The notes beneath the pieces were generated by a model, which saw only the letters and a program-made list of their open reading frames with translations, ran no database searches and was not told the origin of the DNA. Below are positions 35,323-44,106 of a stretch of DNA of 64,000 bases, one piece after another; position 1 is the first letter of the stretch, and the number at the start of each line of letters is the position of its first letter. The DNA comes from Amycolatopsis orientalis DSM 40040 = KCTC 9412 (GTDB lineage: Bacteria; Actinomycetota; Actinomycetes; Mycobacteriales; Pseudonocardiaceae). Position numbers and translations under genes: made by a program. The stretch lies in the NCBI RefSeq assembly GCF_000478275.1, contig NZ_ASJB01000069.1:1-64000 (forward strand), written 5' to 3'.

Positions 35323-36729
35323 ATGCCGGGATTCGAAACGCTCCTCCCCCGTCCCGTCTCGGTGGAACCGCTGCCGGGAGAATGCCCGGTACCGTCCGAA
35401 GTGGACGTCCGCGTGGCGGCCGGGCTGCCCGCCGAGGGCTACCGGCTGGAGATCGACCCCTCCGGTGTGACCCTGCACGTGGCCGACGCGGCGGGCGAGT
35501 TCTACGGCCGTCAGACGCTCCGGCAGCTCATCGGGCCGGACGCGTTCCGGGCCGCGTCCCTCCACAACGGACGGAAGATGATCCCGTGCGGTGCGGTCAC
35601 CGACCATCCGCGGTTCGGTTGGCGCGGCTGTCTGCTCGACGTGGCAAGGCATTTCCGGACCAAGGCCGAGGTATTCCGGTTCATCGACCTGATCGCCGCG
35701 CACAAGCTCAACGTGCTCAACCTGCATCTGACCGACGACCAGGGCTGGCGGATCGAGATCCCCGAGTTCCCGAGGCTGACCGAGGTCGGCGGCTGGCGGA
35801 AGTCGTCCATGGTCGGGCGGCACGACGGACCGGAACGCGACGGGCGTCCGCACGGCGGGTTCTACACGACCGATGATCTCCGCGAGATCGTCGCCTACGC
35901 CGCCGCGCGTGCGGTGACGGTCGTCCCGGAGGTCGACATCCCCGGTCACGCGCGGGCCGCGATCGCCGCCTATCCCGAACTCGGGCCGGAAACCGCCGAA
36001 CCATGGGAGGTCTGGACGAGCTGGGGCATCAGCACTTCACTGCTGAACACGGAGAAGTCCACAGTGGACTTCTTCAAGGGTGTCTTCGACCACGTGCTGA
36101 AGATCTTCCCTTCGGAGGTCATCGCCCTAGGCGGCGACGAGGTGCCCGGCGCGACCGAGGACCACGGCCGGTTCGTCCGCGAGATCGCGCGGCACCTGGT
36201 GGACCGAGGCCGTCGTCCGCTCGGCTGGGACGAGGTGCTGGAAGCGGGCGACCTGCCGCCGATGGTCATCGGCTCGTGGCAGAGCGAGGCGGCCGGGGCG
36301 CGGGCGGCGGCCGCCGGGCACGACGTCGTCATGTGCCCCGAGGACCACGTGTACCTGGACCACCGGCAGTCCGACCACCTCGACGAGCCGATCCCCGTCG
36401 GCTACCTGAGGACCTTGGAGGACTTCTACGGCTACGAGCCGGTGCCCGCCGATTTCCCGGCCGGGAAGTCGATTCTCGGTACCCAGGCGCAGGTCTGGTC
36501 GGAGCATCTCGACACCGTGCGGCGGGTGGACTACGCCGCCTTCCCGCGGCTGTGCGCGTTCGCCGAGGTGGCGTGGAGCAGCCCGGAGGGGCGGGACTAC
36601 GCGGAATTCCTGCCGCGGCTGCGGGATCACCATCTGCCGCGGCTGGACGCGCTGGGCGTCGAGTACCGGCCGCTCGACGGGCCGCTTCCCTGGCAGACGC
36701 GGCCGGGAGTCCCGGGACGGCCTCGGTAG
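35323..36729 (+). CDS. GH20 beta-N-acetylhexosaminidase
   Basis: A 468-residue glycoside hydrolase of family 20 that removes terminal GlcNAc from chito-oligosaccharides. The N-terminal GH20b domain is followed by the barrel with GWRGCLLDVARHF, NLHLTDDQGWRIEI, VPEVDIPGHARAA and the catalytic Asp-Glu pair in LGGDEVPG. TQAQVWSEHLDTV lies near the end. No signal peptide is seen, so it likely acts on imported oligosaccharides in the cytoplasm. Last gene of the catabolic operon. Confidence 0.93.
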   Translation: MPGFETLLPRPVSVEPLPGECPVPSEVDVRVAAGLPAEGYRLEIDPSGVTLHVADAAGEFYGRQTLRQLIGPDAFRAASLHNGRKMIPCGAVTDHPRFGWRGCLLDVARHFRTKAEVFRFIDLIAAHKLNVLNLHLTDDQGWRIEIPEFPRLTEVGGWRKSSMVGRHDGPERDGRPHGGFYTTDDLREIVAYAAARAVTVVPEVDIPGHARAAIAAYPELGPETAEPWEVWTSWGISTSLLNTEKSTVDFFKGVFDHVLKIFPSEVIALGGDEVPGATEDHGRFVREIARHLVDRGRRPLGWDEVLEAGDLPPMVIGSWQSEAAGARAAAAGHDVVMCPEDHVYLDHRQSDHLDEPIPVGYLRTLEDFYGYEPVPADFPAGKSILGTQAQVWSEHLDTVRRVDYAAFPRLCAFAEVAWSSPEGRDYAEFLPRLRDHHLPRLDALGVEYRPLDGPLPWQTRPGVPGRPR

Positions 36730-36891
36730 AAGTTGTGCCGCGCGGGCGGCTTGGTTTCCACGCCTTACCGCTCATTCCGGTGTGCCTTCCTTGCGCTTGG
36801 GTACCGGAAGGGGGCCATCATGGAGTGATGAGTGATCAGTCCGGGGTGGTGCGCCCTGGGCAGGGTGGGGTTTTCGTGGCCTGGGGTGTCC

Positions 36892-36936
36892 TGAAGGCCC
36901 CCTTTCGGACGTGGAACGTCTCGAAGGTTCCCTTCA
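36892..36936. repeat. Imperfect palindrome whose arms are self-palindromic
   Basis: Arms 36892-36910 and 36918-36936 flank the 7-nt loop GTGGAAC and show six mismatches, three of them in the central triplet of each arm's own small palindrome (GAAGG-CCC-CCTTTC versus GAAGG-TTC-CCTTC). Part of the 350-bp non-coding gap 36730-37079 after GH20. Confidence 0.6.
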
Positions 36937-36967
36937 GAACGGGATCTGGGCCCGTGTTTCGGAGCCG

Positions 36968-37024
36968 GTGTCCCCAATGCGGCATTGGAGACCTTGAACG
37001 TCTCCAATGCCACATTGGAGACAC
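36968..37024. terminator. 25-bp palindrome of the CCAATG/CATTGG type, loop CTTGAAC
   Basis: Arms 36968-36992 and 37000-37024 pair with two mismatches around a 7-nt loop. Each arm contains CCAATG-NNN-CATTGG. It is closely related to 56645-56701. It lies between the GH20 gene and the opposing gene at 37080. Confidence 0.75.
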
Positions 37025-37079
37025 ATTTGCCCTACCCCTCTTCCGGAAGGAAGTTCCTCCGCATCTCGCCGACCACGAG

Positions 37080-38198
37080 CTACCGGCCGACTCCTACTGC
37101 GAACAGGCCTACGATCTGCGCCCATGGTTCGGCCGGCGTTGACGGCGGCCAGTCCACCTCGACGAAGCGCGGCCGGTAGATCCGCACGTCCTCGAAGTTG
37201 TCACCGTGGTCCAGGCTGTTCACGTTGTACGACACCACAAGCTTCCCCGGACGGCTCAGCTGCGGATGCGCCGTCGCGTCGTAGACGATCCGCCGGTCGC
37301 TCGCTTCGGGTGCCCGGTAAAGAACCCGCGGCTCCCCGAACGGCCCGGTCGGCGAACTCGCGGTGTAGCCGAGCATCACCGGGCTGAAGCCGGGGCTGGT
37401 GTCCATGGTGATCAGCACGTACTCGCCACCGACGCGGGTCACCGAGAACGCGGTCCCGATCCCGGACAGCATCCGGGCGGAATCCTCCTCGTGCGGCGAC
37501 CAGCCCGAGCCGGTCCAGAACCGCCACGGCCCGCGAAGGCCACCAGCGGGCACCCTGGCGAGCCGAAGCCGGCCCTGTTCGGCGCCGTAGATATAGGTGT
37601 ATCCACCGTCTTCGAGCAGTTCCGAACCCCAGGCGACGCGCTCGCTGACCGGGATGACCAGCAGCTCGGACGGCGTCAGCGCGGGCAACCGGAAGGTGGC
37701 CAGCGACGTCCCGGCGCTCTTGAAGTCGAGTCCGCCGGATCCGGTGGTCCGGTACCGGTTGTAGAGCACCCGCAGGACGTCGCCTTCGACCACGCCGTCG
37801 CCGACCCAGTAATGCTCGGGCGAGCCCACGGGCCCGATCAGTGCCTTCGGGTCCTCAGCGGTACCGCCGTGCAGTGTCTCCCCGAGGGTGCCGTCGCGTT
37901 CCTGGACGACCAGGGTGTTGCGGGCGATCGGGCTGTCCGGCGGGCGGCTGTGGTCCGGGTTCACCTGGCCCAGGAAAGTGTCCGAGAAGAGCCACGCGGT
38001 GCGTCCGTCCGGCAGCGGGACCGACACCGTGCGGTCGCCGCCGGTCCAGTGACCGCCCTGATCGCCGTAGGTGTTCCAAAGCTCGTTCAGCCCGGTCTCG
38101 GGAATCACCGGCCGCGGCACAGGCGCGACCCCGCTGCTCGCCAGCACCGCACTGAGCAGCAGCGCGGCCGGTACGAGAATCCGCGACGCCCGGCGCAT
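37080..38198 (-). CDS. Exported DUF4185/DUF5005-like beta-propeller protein
   Basis: A 372-residue protein with an N-terminal signal peptide (MRRASRILVPAALLLSAVL, cut near residue 24). Repeating blade-like segments such as GRTAWLFSDTFLGQV, IARNTLVVQ, YWVGDGVVEGDVLRVLYNRY and YVLITMDTSPGFSP resemble the DUF4185/DUF5005 group and five-bladed propellers acting on glycans. The assignment is tentative. It is divergent from the beta-helix protein gene with a 67-bp spacer. Confidence 0.72.
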   Translation of the reverse strand: MRRASRILVPAALLLSAVLASSGVAPVPRPVIPETGLNELWNTYGDQGGHWTGGDRTVSVPLPDGRTAWLFSDTFLGQVNPDHSRPPDSPIARNTLVVQERDGTLGETLHGGTAEDPKALIGPVGSPEHYWVGDGVVEGDVLRVLYNRYRTTGSGGLDFKSAGTSLATFRLPALTPSELLVIPVSERVAWGSELLEDGGYTYIYGAEQGRLRLARVPAGGLRGPWRFWTGSGWSPHEEDSARMLSGIGTAFSVTRVGGEYVLITMDTSPGFSPVMLGYTASSPTGPFGEPRVLYRAPEASDRRIVYDATAHPQLSRPGKLVVSYNVNSLDHGDNFEDVRIYRPRFVEVDWPPSTPAEPWAQIVGLFAVGVGR

Positions 38199-38265
38199 CG
38201 GATCATGCTAGAGCGGCGGACGTCTTTGTACGAGCCTTGTGCGGACGCCGGTTAGCTTCCGTGGG

Positions 38266-39519
38266 ATGTCCTGGAAACTGCTTTCCGTGAGCGTGCTCGC
38301 CGCTGTCGCGTGCACCGGGTTCACGACGGCCGAAGCCGCTTCGAAGACTTACTACGTCGACCAAGTCGCCGGCAGCGACACCGCGAGCGGCACCTCGCAA
38401 CAGACGCCGTGGAAATCATTGGCGAAGGTCTCCGCCACCACGTTCGCGGCGGGCGACACCGTTCTGCTGCGCCGCGGCGGAGCCTGGTCGGGCGGCCTCA
38501 CCGTCAAGGGCTCGGGCGTCACGATCGGCGCGTACGGCACCGGCGCCCGCCCCATCGTCAAGGGCAACACCGAAGCCTGCGTGGACCTGCCCGGAAACGA
38601 CAACGTCGTCCAGGATCTGCAGATCGGTGTCGCCGCCGACGCCGGTCGCTGCTCGTGGGCCGGGGTGAAGGTGACCGGAGACCGCAACAAGGTGCTGTCG
38701 AACCTGATCACCGGCGCCGGAGCGGGCGTGTACCTCGCGCCGTCGGCGGATCGCACCGAGGTCACCCAGAACGACCTCGTCGACAACAACCACATGACCG
38801 TCGTGACCCCGGGCGGCAACGACGACTCCGGCGCGTTCGCCGTGCTGGTCCAGGGCAACGACTCCGACATCGGCTGGAACCGGATCAGCGGCTCGATCGC
38901 GAAGGCCGACGACTTCGGTGGCCTCGACGGCGCCGCGGTCGAGATCTTCTACGGATCCCGCAACGTCGTCCACCACAACATCTCCGAGGACAACGAGACC
39001 TTCACCGAACTCGGCACGGACACCAAGGATCCCGACGGCGTCTCGACCGGCAATGTCTTCGAGTACAACGCCGTCTTCGGCGCCAAGACGCGCGGCGGGA
39101 TCATCACGCGCGGGGCCGCGGACGGCAACGGCCCGGTCCTCGGCACCGTGTTCCGCAACAACTCTCTCCAGCTCAGCAACGCCGAGTCGGAGGGTTTCGT
39201 CTGCTACGGCGGCTGCACGAACCAGATGCTGAGGATGACGCAGAACGTCGTCCAGGCGGCGTACAAGGTCGGTTACGCGGACTCGACCTTCACCGCCACC
39301 GACCACAACGTCTACTTCGGCGGGCTCCGGCAGTTCACGGCGGGCGCGACGGACAAGGTGGCCGATCCGAAGTACACCTCGGCCACGAACCTGATCCTGC
39401 GGTCGGGCAGCCCGGCGATCGACCTCGGCACCACGAAATACGCCGACCGTGACGTCGACGGGAACGTCGTGTACGCCGGTGCCCGGGTGGACGCGGGCGC
39501 TTACGAGTTCTCGGGTTAG
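38266..39519 (+). CDS. Secreted right-handed beta-helix protein
   Basis: A 417-residue exported protein with signal peptide MSWKLLSVSVLAAVACTGFT, cut near AEAA. YYVDQVAGSDTASGTSQQTPWKSL at the start of the mature chain is the usual entry into a parallel beta-helix (conserved D..G.D..G....PW). Many GNDN, NVV, NISEDN and NVF turns follow, and it closes with SPAIDLGT...DRDVDGN...DAGAYEF. Such proteins are often polysaccharide lyases or glycan-binding proteins. Catalytic residues are not identifiable by eye. Confidence 0.85.
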   Translation: MSWKLLSVSVLAAVACTGFTTAEAASKTYYVDQVAGSDTASGTSQQTPWKSLAKVSATTFAAGDTVLLRRGGAWSGGLTVKGSGVTIGAYGTGARPIVKGNTEACVDLPGNDNVVQDLQIGVAADAGRCSWAGVKVTGDRNKVLSNLITGAGAGVYLAPSADRTEVTQNDLVDNNHMTVVTPGGNDDSGAFAVLVQGNDSDIGWNRISGSIAKADDFGGLDGAAVEIFYGSRNVVHHNISEDNETFTELGTDTKDPDGVSTGNVFEYNAVFGAKTRGGIITRGAADGNGPVLGTVFRNNSLQLSNAESEGFVCYGGCTNQMLRMTQNVVQAAYKVGYADSTFTATDHNVYFGGLRQFTAGATDKVADPKYTSATNLILRSGSPAIDLGTTKYADRDVDGNVVYAGARVDAGAYEFSG

Positions 39520-39524
39520 AAAAT

Positions 39525-39570
39525 CTCGTGAGTGGTAATGACGGTTAGAACCGTCATTACCACTCACGAG
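39525..39570. terminator. 22-bp palindrome between convergent genes
   Basis: Perfect arms 39525-39546 and 39549-39570 with a 2-nt centre, sharing the outer module CGTGAGTGGTAA with 2635-2677 but with a different inner module. Confidence 0.78.
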
Positions 39571-39573
39571 GAA

Positions 39574-40122
39574 TCAGTTGTAGATGCGCTGCATGGTGCC
39601 GGCCGCGAGGAACCCGTTGGCCCACAGCGAGTTGACCTTCGACACCTCGGTGGCGTTCGGCTTCGCGTTGGTGCAGGACGGGCCGGGGCCACCACCGGAC
39701 ATCAGCTCGGAGCACGGACCCTCGTAGTGGTCCGGCAGGCCGAGCGCGTGGCCGGTCTCGTGCGCGGCGATCCGCGTCTGGTCGTACTCCTTCGCCTGGG
39801 TGTAGTCGATGAAGATGGTGCCGCGGCCGTGACCGTCGGTCTGGGCGTACGAACCCGACGGGTCGTTGCCTTCGGTGTAGCGCAGGGTGGCCCCCGACGA
39901 GCTCTCCTGCAGCTTCACGTTGGACACCGAGTTGTTCCAGTTCGCCGCGCCCGCCTGGATGGCGGCACGGAAGCTGGGCGCTTCCGAGGCGTCGTAGTAG
40001 ACCGTGGTCACCGCCGCGGCCTGCTGAGCAGGCTGGACCGCGGCCGTGGCCTGACCGGCGGTCACCGGGACGGCGAGCAGCGCCAAGCTCACGGACGCGG
40101 AGACGAAGAACTTCCTTGCCAT
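39574..40122 (-). CDS. Snapalysin-family secreted zinc metalloprotease (M7)
   Basis: A 182-residue small neutral protease. The signal peptide ends near TATAAV and a short propeptide follows. AAHETGHALGLPDHY is the zinc site HExxHxxGxxD, with the Met-turn region SELMSGG. It is the size of Streptomyces SnpA. The usual divergent LysR activator (SnpR) is absent here. Four cysteines are not all present; the pair C-SELM...PSC may form a disulfide. Confidence 0.93.
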   Translation of the reverse strand: MARKFFVSASVSLALLAVPVTAGQATAAVQPAQQAAAVTTVYYDASEAPSFRAAIQAGAANWNNSVSNVKLQESSSGATLRYTEGNDPSGSYAQTDGHGRGTIFIDYTQAKEYDQTRIAAHETGHALGLPDHYEGPCSELMSGGGPGPSCTNAKPNATEVSKVNSLWANGFLAAGTMQRIYN

Positions 40123-40284
40123 GGACCCACTCCTTGTGAGGACAACGGAATGGTTCGTGAATCTAGGAGCGGAACCCGCTGGTGGGCACCGACTTTCGTC
40201 GCTTCCGACGGCTGGTGATTTACCAACACTTTCGTCCTATTGACATGCACACGTTCGCATACGACGATGTTCGGCCGGACCCGT

Positions 40285-41235
40285 TCAGGGCCGCAGCACC
40301 AGCTTGCCCGAGGTGGTCCGCGCCTCCAGTTCCGCGAGCACCCGGGGCCCGTCCGCGAGGTCGTGGACCGTCGGCGTTCCCGGCGCGCAGACACCGACAG
40401 CGACAAGCTCGCGCAGCTCGTCCATCAGATCCGCGAAGATCCCCGGCGCGTGTTCGATCAGGACACCGAGGTGCAGGCCGATCAGGTGGATCTGGTGCCG
40501 GAAGTTCAGTTCGCGGTTGGTGATCGCGGCTTCTCCCCCGGCGACGCCGTAGACCACGACCCGTCCGGTGACCCGTTTGGCGGCGGCGAGGCTCGCGGAG
40601 AAAGTCGCCCCGCCGACGGACTCGAGAACGAGATCCACCACGCCGGGATCCTCTCCGTAGCCGAGAACGCGATCGGCGCCCAGCGTCCGCACCAGGTCGT
40701 GCTTGCCCGGCGACGCGGTGCCGATGACGGTCGCGCCGTAATGCTTCGCCAGCCGGACCGCGGCCTGGCCGACCCCGCCCGCCGCCGCCTGCACCAACAC
40801 GGTCTCCCCGGCGGCCAGCCGCCCGAGCGGTTTGAGCGCGGCGAGCGCGGTGGCCCAGTTCAGCAGCAAGCCGGATGCCTGTTCGTCCGACCAGCCCTCC
40901 GGCACCGGGACCACGCCGGCCGCGGGCATGACCATGTACTCGGCGAAGGCCCCGCCACCGGTTCCGACGACGTGGTCGCCGAGCGCGACTCCGGTCACCG
41001 CCTCCCCCAGGCCGACGATCTCCCCCGCGGCCTCGAAGCCTGCGATGTACGGCGCCTTCGGACCGCCTTCGTAGGTGCCCCGGGTTTGCATGACGTCGGC
41101 GAAGTTGACGCCCGCCGCGGTGACCTTCAGCAGGATTTCGCCTGGTCCCGGCACCGGAACGGACGCGTCGGTGATCAGGTGGAGATCTTCAGGACCGTTC
41201 GCGGAGTCCTGTCGCAACGCGCGCATCGAAGTCAT
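40285..41235 (-). CDS. NADPH:quinone oxidoreductase-type MDR enzyme
   Basis: A 316-residue medium-chain reductase. PGPGEILLKVTAAGVNFADVM, the nucleotide motif VQAAAGGVGQAAVRLAKHYGATVIGTAS (GxGxxG-type AAAGGVG) and the absence of zinc-ligand cysteines place it with quinone oxidoreductases. Likely reduces quinones or enones. It lies 18 bp after the MerR gene, under a MerR-type promoter, and its ATG is at the predicted transcription start. Confidence 0.9.
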   Translation of the reverse strand: MTSMRALRQDSANGPEDLHLITDASVPVPGPGEILLKVTAAGVNFADVMQTRGTYEGGPKAPYIAGFEAAGEIVGLGEAVTGVALGDHVVGTGGGAFAEYMVMPAAGVVPVPEGWSDEQASGLLLNWATALAALKPLGRLAAGETVLVQAAAGGVGQAAVRLAKHYGATVIGTASPGKHDLVRTLGADRVLGYGEDPGVVDLVLESVGGATFSASLAAAKRVTGRVVVYGVAGGEAAITNRELNFRHQIHLIGLHLGVLIEHAPGIFADLMDELRELVAVGVCAPGTPTVHDLADGPRVLAELEARTTSGKLVLRP

Positions 41236-41243
41236 GGCCGCAC

Positions 41244-41274
41244 GCTAAAACCCTCACGTTTGCGTCAGGGTCAA
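41244..41274 (-). promoter_or_regulatory. MerR-type promoter with 19-bp spacer inside the 3' end of the MerR gene
   Basis: On the minus strand, TTGACC (41274-41269) and TTTAGC (41249-41244) are 19 nt apart. That long spacer is the hallmark of MerR-activated promoters. The dyad ACCCTNACG / CGTNAGGGT (41250-41271) fills the spacer and overlaps the last codons of the MerR gene. Confidence 0.72.
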
Positions 41275-41619
41275 GTCGCGCAGGTAAGCGTCGAGGGCGT
41301 CGCGATTGCGGGTCATGAGCGCGATCCGCCGGTCGAGCACTTCCCGCTGCCGCGCGACCTCGCCGATCATGTACTCGCACGGCGCCTTCGGCCGGACTTC
41401 CCCCGGCCCGTCGAGGTACGGGAGGACTTCGCGGATCAGCCTGACCGGCAGACCGGCGTCGAGCATCCCGCGGATCTGCAGCACCGCCTCGACCGAGCCT
41501 GGACAGAAGTCGCGGTAGCCATTGCCCTCGCGGCCCGGGCTGATCAAGCCCTCTTCCTCGTAATAGCGCAGCGCGCGGACACTGACCCCGGTCCTCCGGG
41601 CGAGTTCCCCGATCTTCAC
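41254..41619 (-). CDS. MerR-family transcriptional activator
   Basis: About 121 residues: KIGELARRTGVSVRALRYYEEEGLI is the MerR winged helix (key R, Y and Y), followed by RDFCPGSVEAVLQIRGMLDAGLP, a dimerisation coil and a short C-terminus. GTG 41619 and TTG 41628 are both possible starts. One cysteine each in DFCPG and APCEY could allow redox or electrophile sensing. It probably activates the quinone reductase downstream. Confidence 0.9.
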   Translation of the reverse strand: MKIGELARRTGVSVRALRYYEEEGLISPGREGNGYRDFCPGSVEAVLQIRGMLDAGLPVRLIREVLPYLDGPGEVRPKAPCEYMIGEVARQREVLDRRIALMTRNRDALDAYLRDLTLTQT

Positions 41620-41656
41620 CCTGTTCAAGGTAACCCGTGCGCCGCGGTATAGGTCG

Positions 41657-42325
41657 TTATACGGTTTTCGGTTTGTACCAGACCTCGGGGCGGCCGACCT
41701 GGCCGTAGCGGGGTTCGCGCTGGGCGAGGCCGTTGTCGGCGAGGTATTCGAGGTAGCGCCGCGCGGTGACCCGGGAGGCGCCGATCGCGGTCGCGGCCGC
41801 CCCGGCGGACAGGCCGTCCGCGGCCGAAGCGAGGACTTCGGTGATGGCCTCGAGGGTCTGCGCGCTCATCCCCTTCGGCAGCGACTGCCGCTCGGTGGTG
41901 CGCAGGGTGCCGAGCGCCCGGTCGATCTCGGCCTGTCCGGTGACCTCTCCCGACGCGCCGTGGAACTCCGCGTAGCGCTCCAGTTTTTCCCGCAGAGAGG
42001 CGAAAGTGAACGGTTTGAGCAGGTACTGCACCACCCCGACGGACACCGCGGCCTTGACCAGCGCCAGATCCCGCGCCGAGGTCACCGCGATGACATCGAT
42101 CGGGAGACCGGCCGCGCGCAGCGACCGGCAGACCGCGAGGCCGTGTGTGTCGGGGAGATAGAAGTCCAGCAGCACCAGGTCGACCGGCTCGCGTTCGCAG
42201 AACCGCAGCGCGTCGGCGCCGGAGTGGACGACACCCGCCACGGTGAAGCCGGGCATCCGCTCGACGTACACCCGGTGAGCGTCGGCGGCCACCGGTTCGT
42301 CCTCGACGACCAGGACCTTGATCAT
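41657..42325 (-). CDS. Response regulator of the CitB/DctR type
   Basis: A 222-residue two-component regulator. The receiver starts VLVVEDEPVAADAHRVYVE, has the phospho-Asp in DLVLLDFYLPD and the Lys in LLKPFTF. The C-terminal output domain has a helix-turn-helix around SAGAAATAIGASRVTARRYLEYL (key R-V-T-A-R-R). It is coupled to the kinase gene by ATGA. The divergent dctA-type gene is the evident target. Confidence 0.94.
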   Translation of the reverse strand: MIKVLVVEDEPVAADAHRVYVERMPGFTVAGVVHSGADALRFCEREPVDLVLLDFYLPDTHGLAVCRSLRAAGLPIDVIAVTSARDLALVKAAVSVGVVQYLLKPFTFASLREKLERYAEFHGASGEVTGQAEIDRALGTLRTTERQSLPKGMSAQTLEAITEVLASAADGLSAGAAATAIGASRVTARRYLEYLADNGLAQREPRYGQVGRPEVWYKPKTV

Positions 42326-43944
42326 CGTGTCGGCTCCTTCGGCGGCTGCGGCGCCTTCAGTGGCAAGCGCACGGTGAACACCGCGCCCTCGTCGCGGCCG
42401 ACGTCGATCGTCCCACTGTGCCGCCGCACCGCCTGACCCACCAGTGCCAGGCCGAGCCCGTGGCCGTCCTCGGGTTTGGTGGACCAGCCGCGCCGGAAGA
42501 CGTCCTCGACGTCGTCCACGCCGGGCCCGGTGTCGGCGACTCGCAGCAGCAACTCCTCGGCGTCCGAGCGCACGGTCACCTCGACGCCGGGTCGCCCGCC
42601 GCTACCGGCGTTGCCCGCCGCGGCGTCGATCCCGTTGTCGATCAGATTGCCGAGGATGGTCACCAGATCGCGCGGCGGGACACCGGTGTCCGAATCCTCC
42701 ATGACGGTGTCGGGCGTGATCGTGAACTCGACGCCGCGCTCGCTCGCCTCCGCCGCCTTGCCCAGCAGCAACGCCGCGAGCACCGGTTCGGCGACCGCGC
42801 CGACCACCCGGTCGGTGAGTTCCTGCGCCAGCGCGAGTTCCTCGGTCGCGAACTCGACGGCCTGTTCGGGACGGCCGATCTCGACCAGCGAAACGACCGT
42901 GTGGAGCCGGTTCGCCGCCTCGTGCGCCTGGGAGCGCAGCGCTTCCGCCAGTCCGCGCACGGTGGTCAGCTCACCGGTCAGCGCCTGGAGTTCCGTGTGG
43001 TCGCGCAGGATCACGACGGTGCCCATCGCCTTTCCGCGCGAGCGCACCGGCGCCGTGCTGACGACGAGCACCCTGGCCTCGGTGAGATGGAGTTCGTCGG
43101 TGCGCTCCTCCCCCGAGGTGAACATCTCGACGAGGTCTTCCGGAATGTCCAATGCGGACAGTTCCCGGCCGACCGGATCACCGTCGACGCCGAGCAGCGC
43201 GCGAGCGCCGTCGTTGCACAGCACCACCCGCCCGTCACCGCCGACGAGCAGCAGGCCTTCGCGCACCGAATGCAGCACGGCTTCGTGGTATTCGAACAGG
43301 TTGCTCAGTTCCTCGGGCGCGATCCCCCTGGTCTGCCGCCGGAGCCGGGCGCTGACCAGATAGCTGCCGATCCCGCCGACCACCAGGACGGCCGCCGCGA
43401 CCCCGATCAGCGGCCACAGGCGTTCCCGGAGTTCGGCGTCGATCATTTCGACGGTGATGCCGACCGACACCAGCGCGACGACCTGCCCGGCGGCCCCGCG
43501 CACCGGGACCACGACGCGTTCGGACGGGCCGAGCGAACCGGCGTAGGTCTCGACGACCTTGCCGCCGCGTTGCGCCTCGCCGATGTTCCCGATGAACGGC
43601 TGCCCGATCAGCGCCGGATTCGGGTGTGTGTAGCGGATGCCGTTCTTGTCCATGATGGTCACGAAGTCCACGTCCGTATCCGCGCGGACACTCTGCGCGA
43701 ACGGCTGCAGTGTCCGGGTCGGCTCCGAAGTGGACAGCGCGGCCAGTACCCCTGGCGCGTCCGCGACGGCTTCGGCGACCGCGGTCACCTTGTCCCGCGC
43801 GCGGTCTTCGGTGGCGCGGACGGAATCGAGGTAGGCGAAGGTCAACCCGGCCGCGACGAGCACGAAAAGCACGACGAGCTGGAGAATCAGCAGCTGGCGG
43901 GCGAGACTGCCACGCCTGGTCCGGGTCCGCGTCGTCGAGGGCAC
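42322..43944 (-). CDS. Sensor histidine kinase of the CitA/DcuS type
   Basis: A membrane kinase of about 540 residues. One transmembrane helix (LLILQLVVLFVLVAAG) is followed by an extracytoplasmic PDC/PAS sensor (VDFVTIMDKNGIRYTHPN, then GPSERVVVPVRG), a second helix (LWPLIGVAAAVLVVGGI), a cytoplasmic PAS and the H-box HEAANRLHTVVSLVEIG. The ATPase domain shows NLIDNGIDAAA and GPGVDDVEDVFRRGWSTK. Likely senses C4-dicarboxylates or citrate. GTG 43944 is preferred; GTG 43983 is also open. Confidence 0.92.
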   Translation of the reverse strand: MPSTTRTRTRRGSLARQLLILQLVVLFVLVAAGLTFAYLDSVRATEDRARDKVTAVAEAVADAPGVLAALSTSEPTRTLQPFAQSVRADTDVDFVTIMDKNGIRYTHPNPALIGQPFIGNIGEAQRGGKVVETYAGSLGPSERVVVPVRGAAGQVVALVSVGITVEMIDAELRERLWPLIGVAAAVLVVGGIGSYLVSARLRRQTRGIAPEELSNLFEYHEAVLHSVREGLLLVGGDGRVVLCNDGARALLGVDGDPVGRELSALDIPEDLVEMFTSGEERTDELHLTEARVLVVSTAPVRSRGKAMGTVVILRDHTELQALTGELTTVRGLAEALRSQAHEAANRLHTVVSLVEIGRPEQAVEFATEELALAQELTDRVVGAVAEPVLAALLLGKAAEASERGVEFTITPDTVMEDSDTGVPPRDLVTILGNLIDNGIDAAAGNAGSGGRPGVEVTVRSDAEELLLRVADTGPGVDDVEDVFRRGWSTKPEDGHGLGLALVGQAVRRHSGTIDVGRDEGAVFTVRLPLKAPQPPKEPTR

Positions 43945-44036
43945 CCGCTCATACCAGCACACCGGCGGACCGGCCGCTCGCACCGCATGGCCGGAATTCC
44001 CCTAAAGGCACTCGCGCGAACTCAATGAACACAACC

Positions 44037-44050
44037 GTGACCCAGCTCAC
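44037..44050 (+). promoter_or_regulatory. Crp/GlxR-like site upstream of the dicarboxylate symporter
   Basis: GTGA-CCCAGC-TCAC matches the core of the actinobacterial Crp/GlxR consensus TGTGA-N6-TCACA, 57 bp before the gene. Catabolite control of C4-dicarboxylate uptake would make sense. Confidence 0.4.
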
Positions 44051-44106
44051 CTGGCCGGGTGATAGTGACCGGCAATCCCGGACACCATCCTGAGCTGGAG
44101 GCAAAG

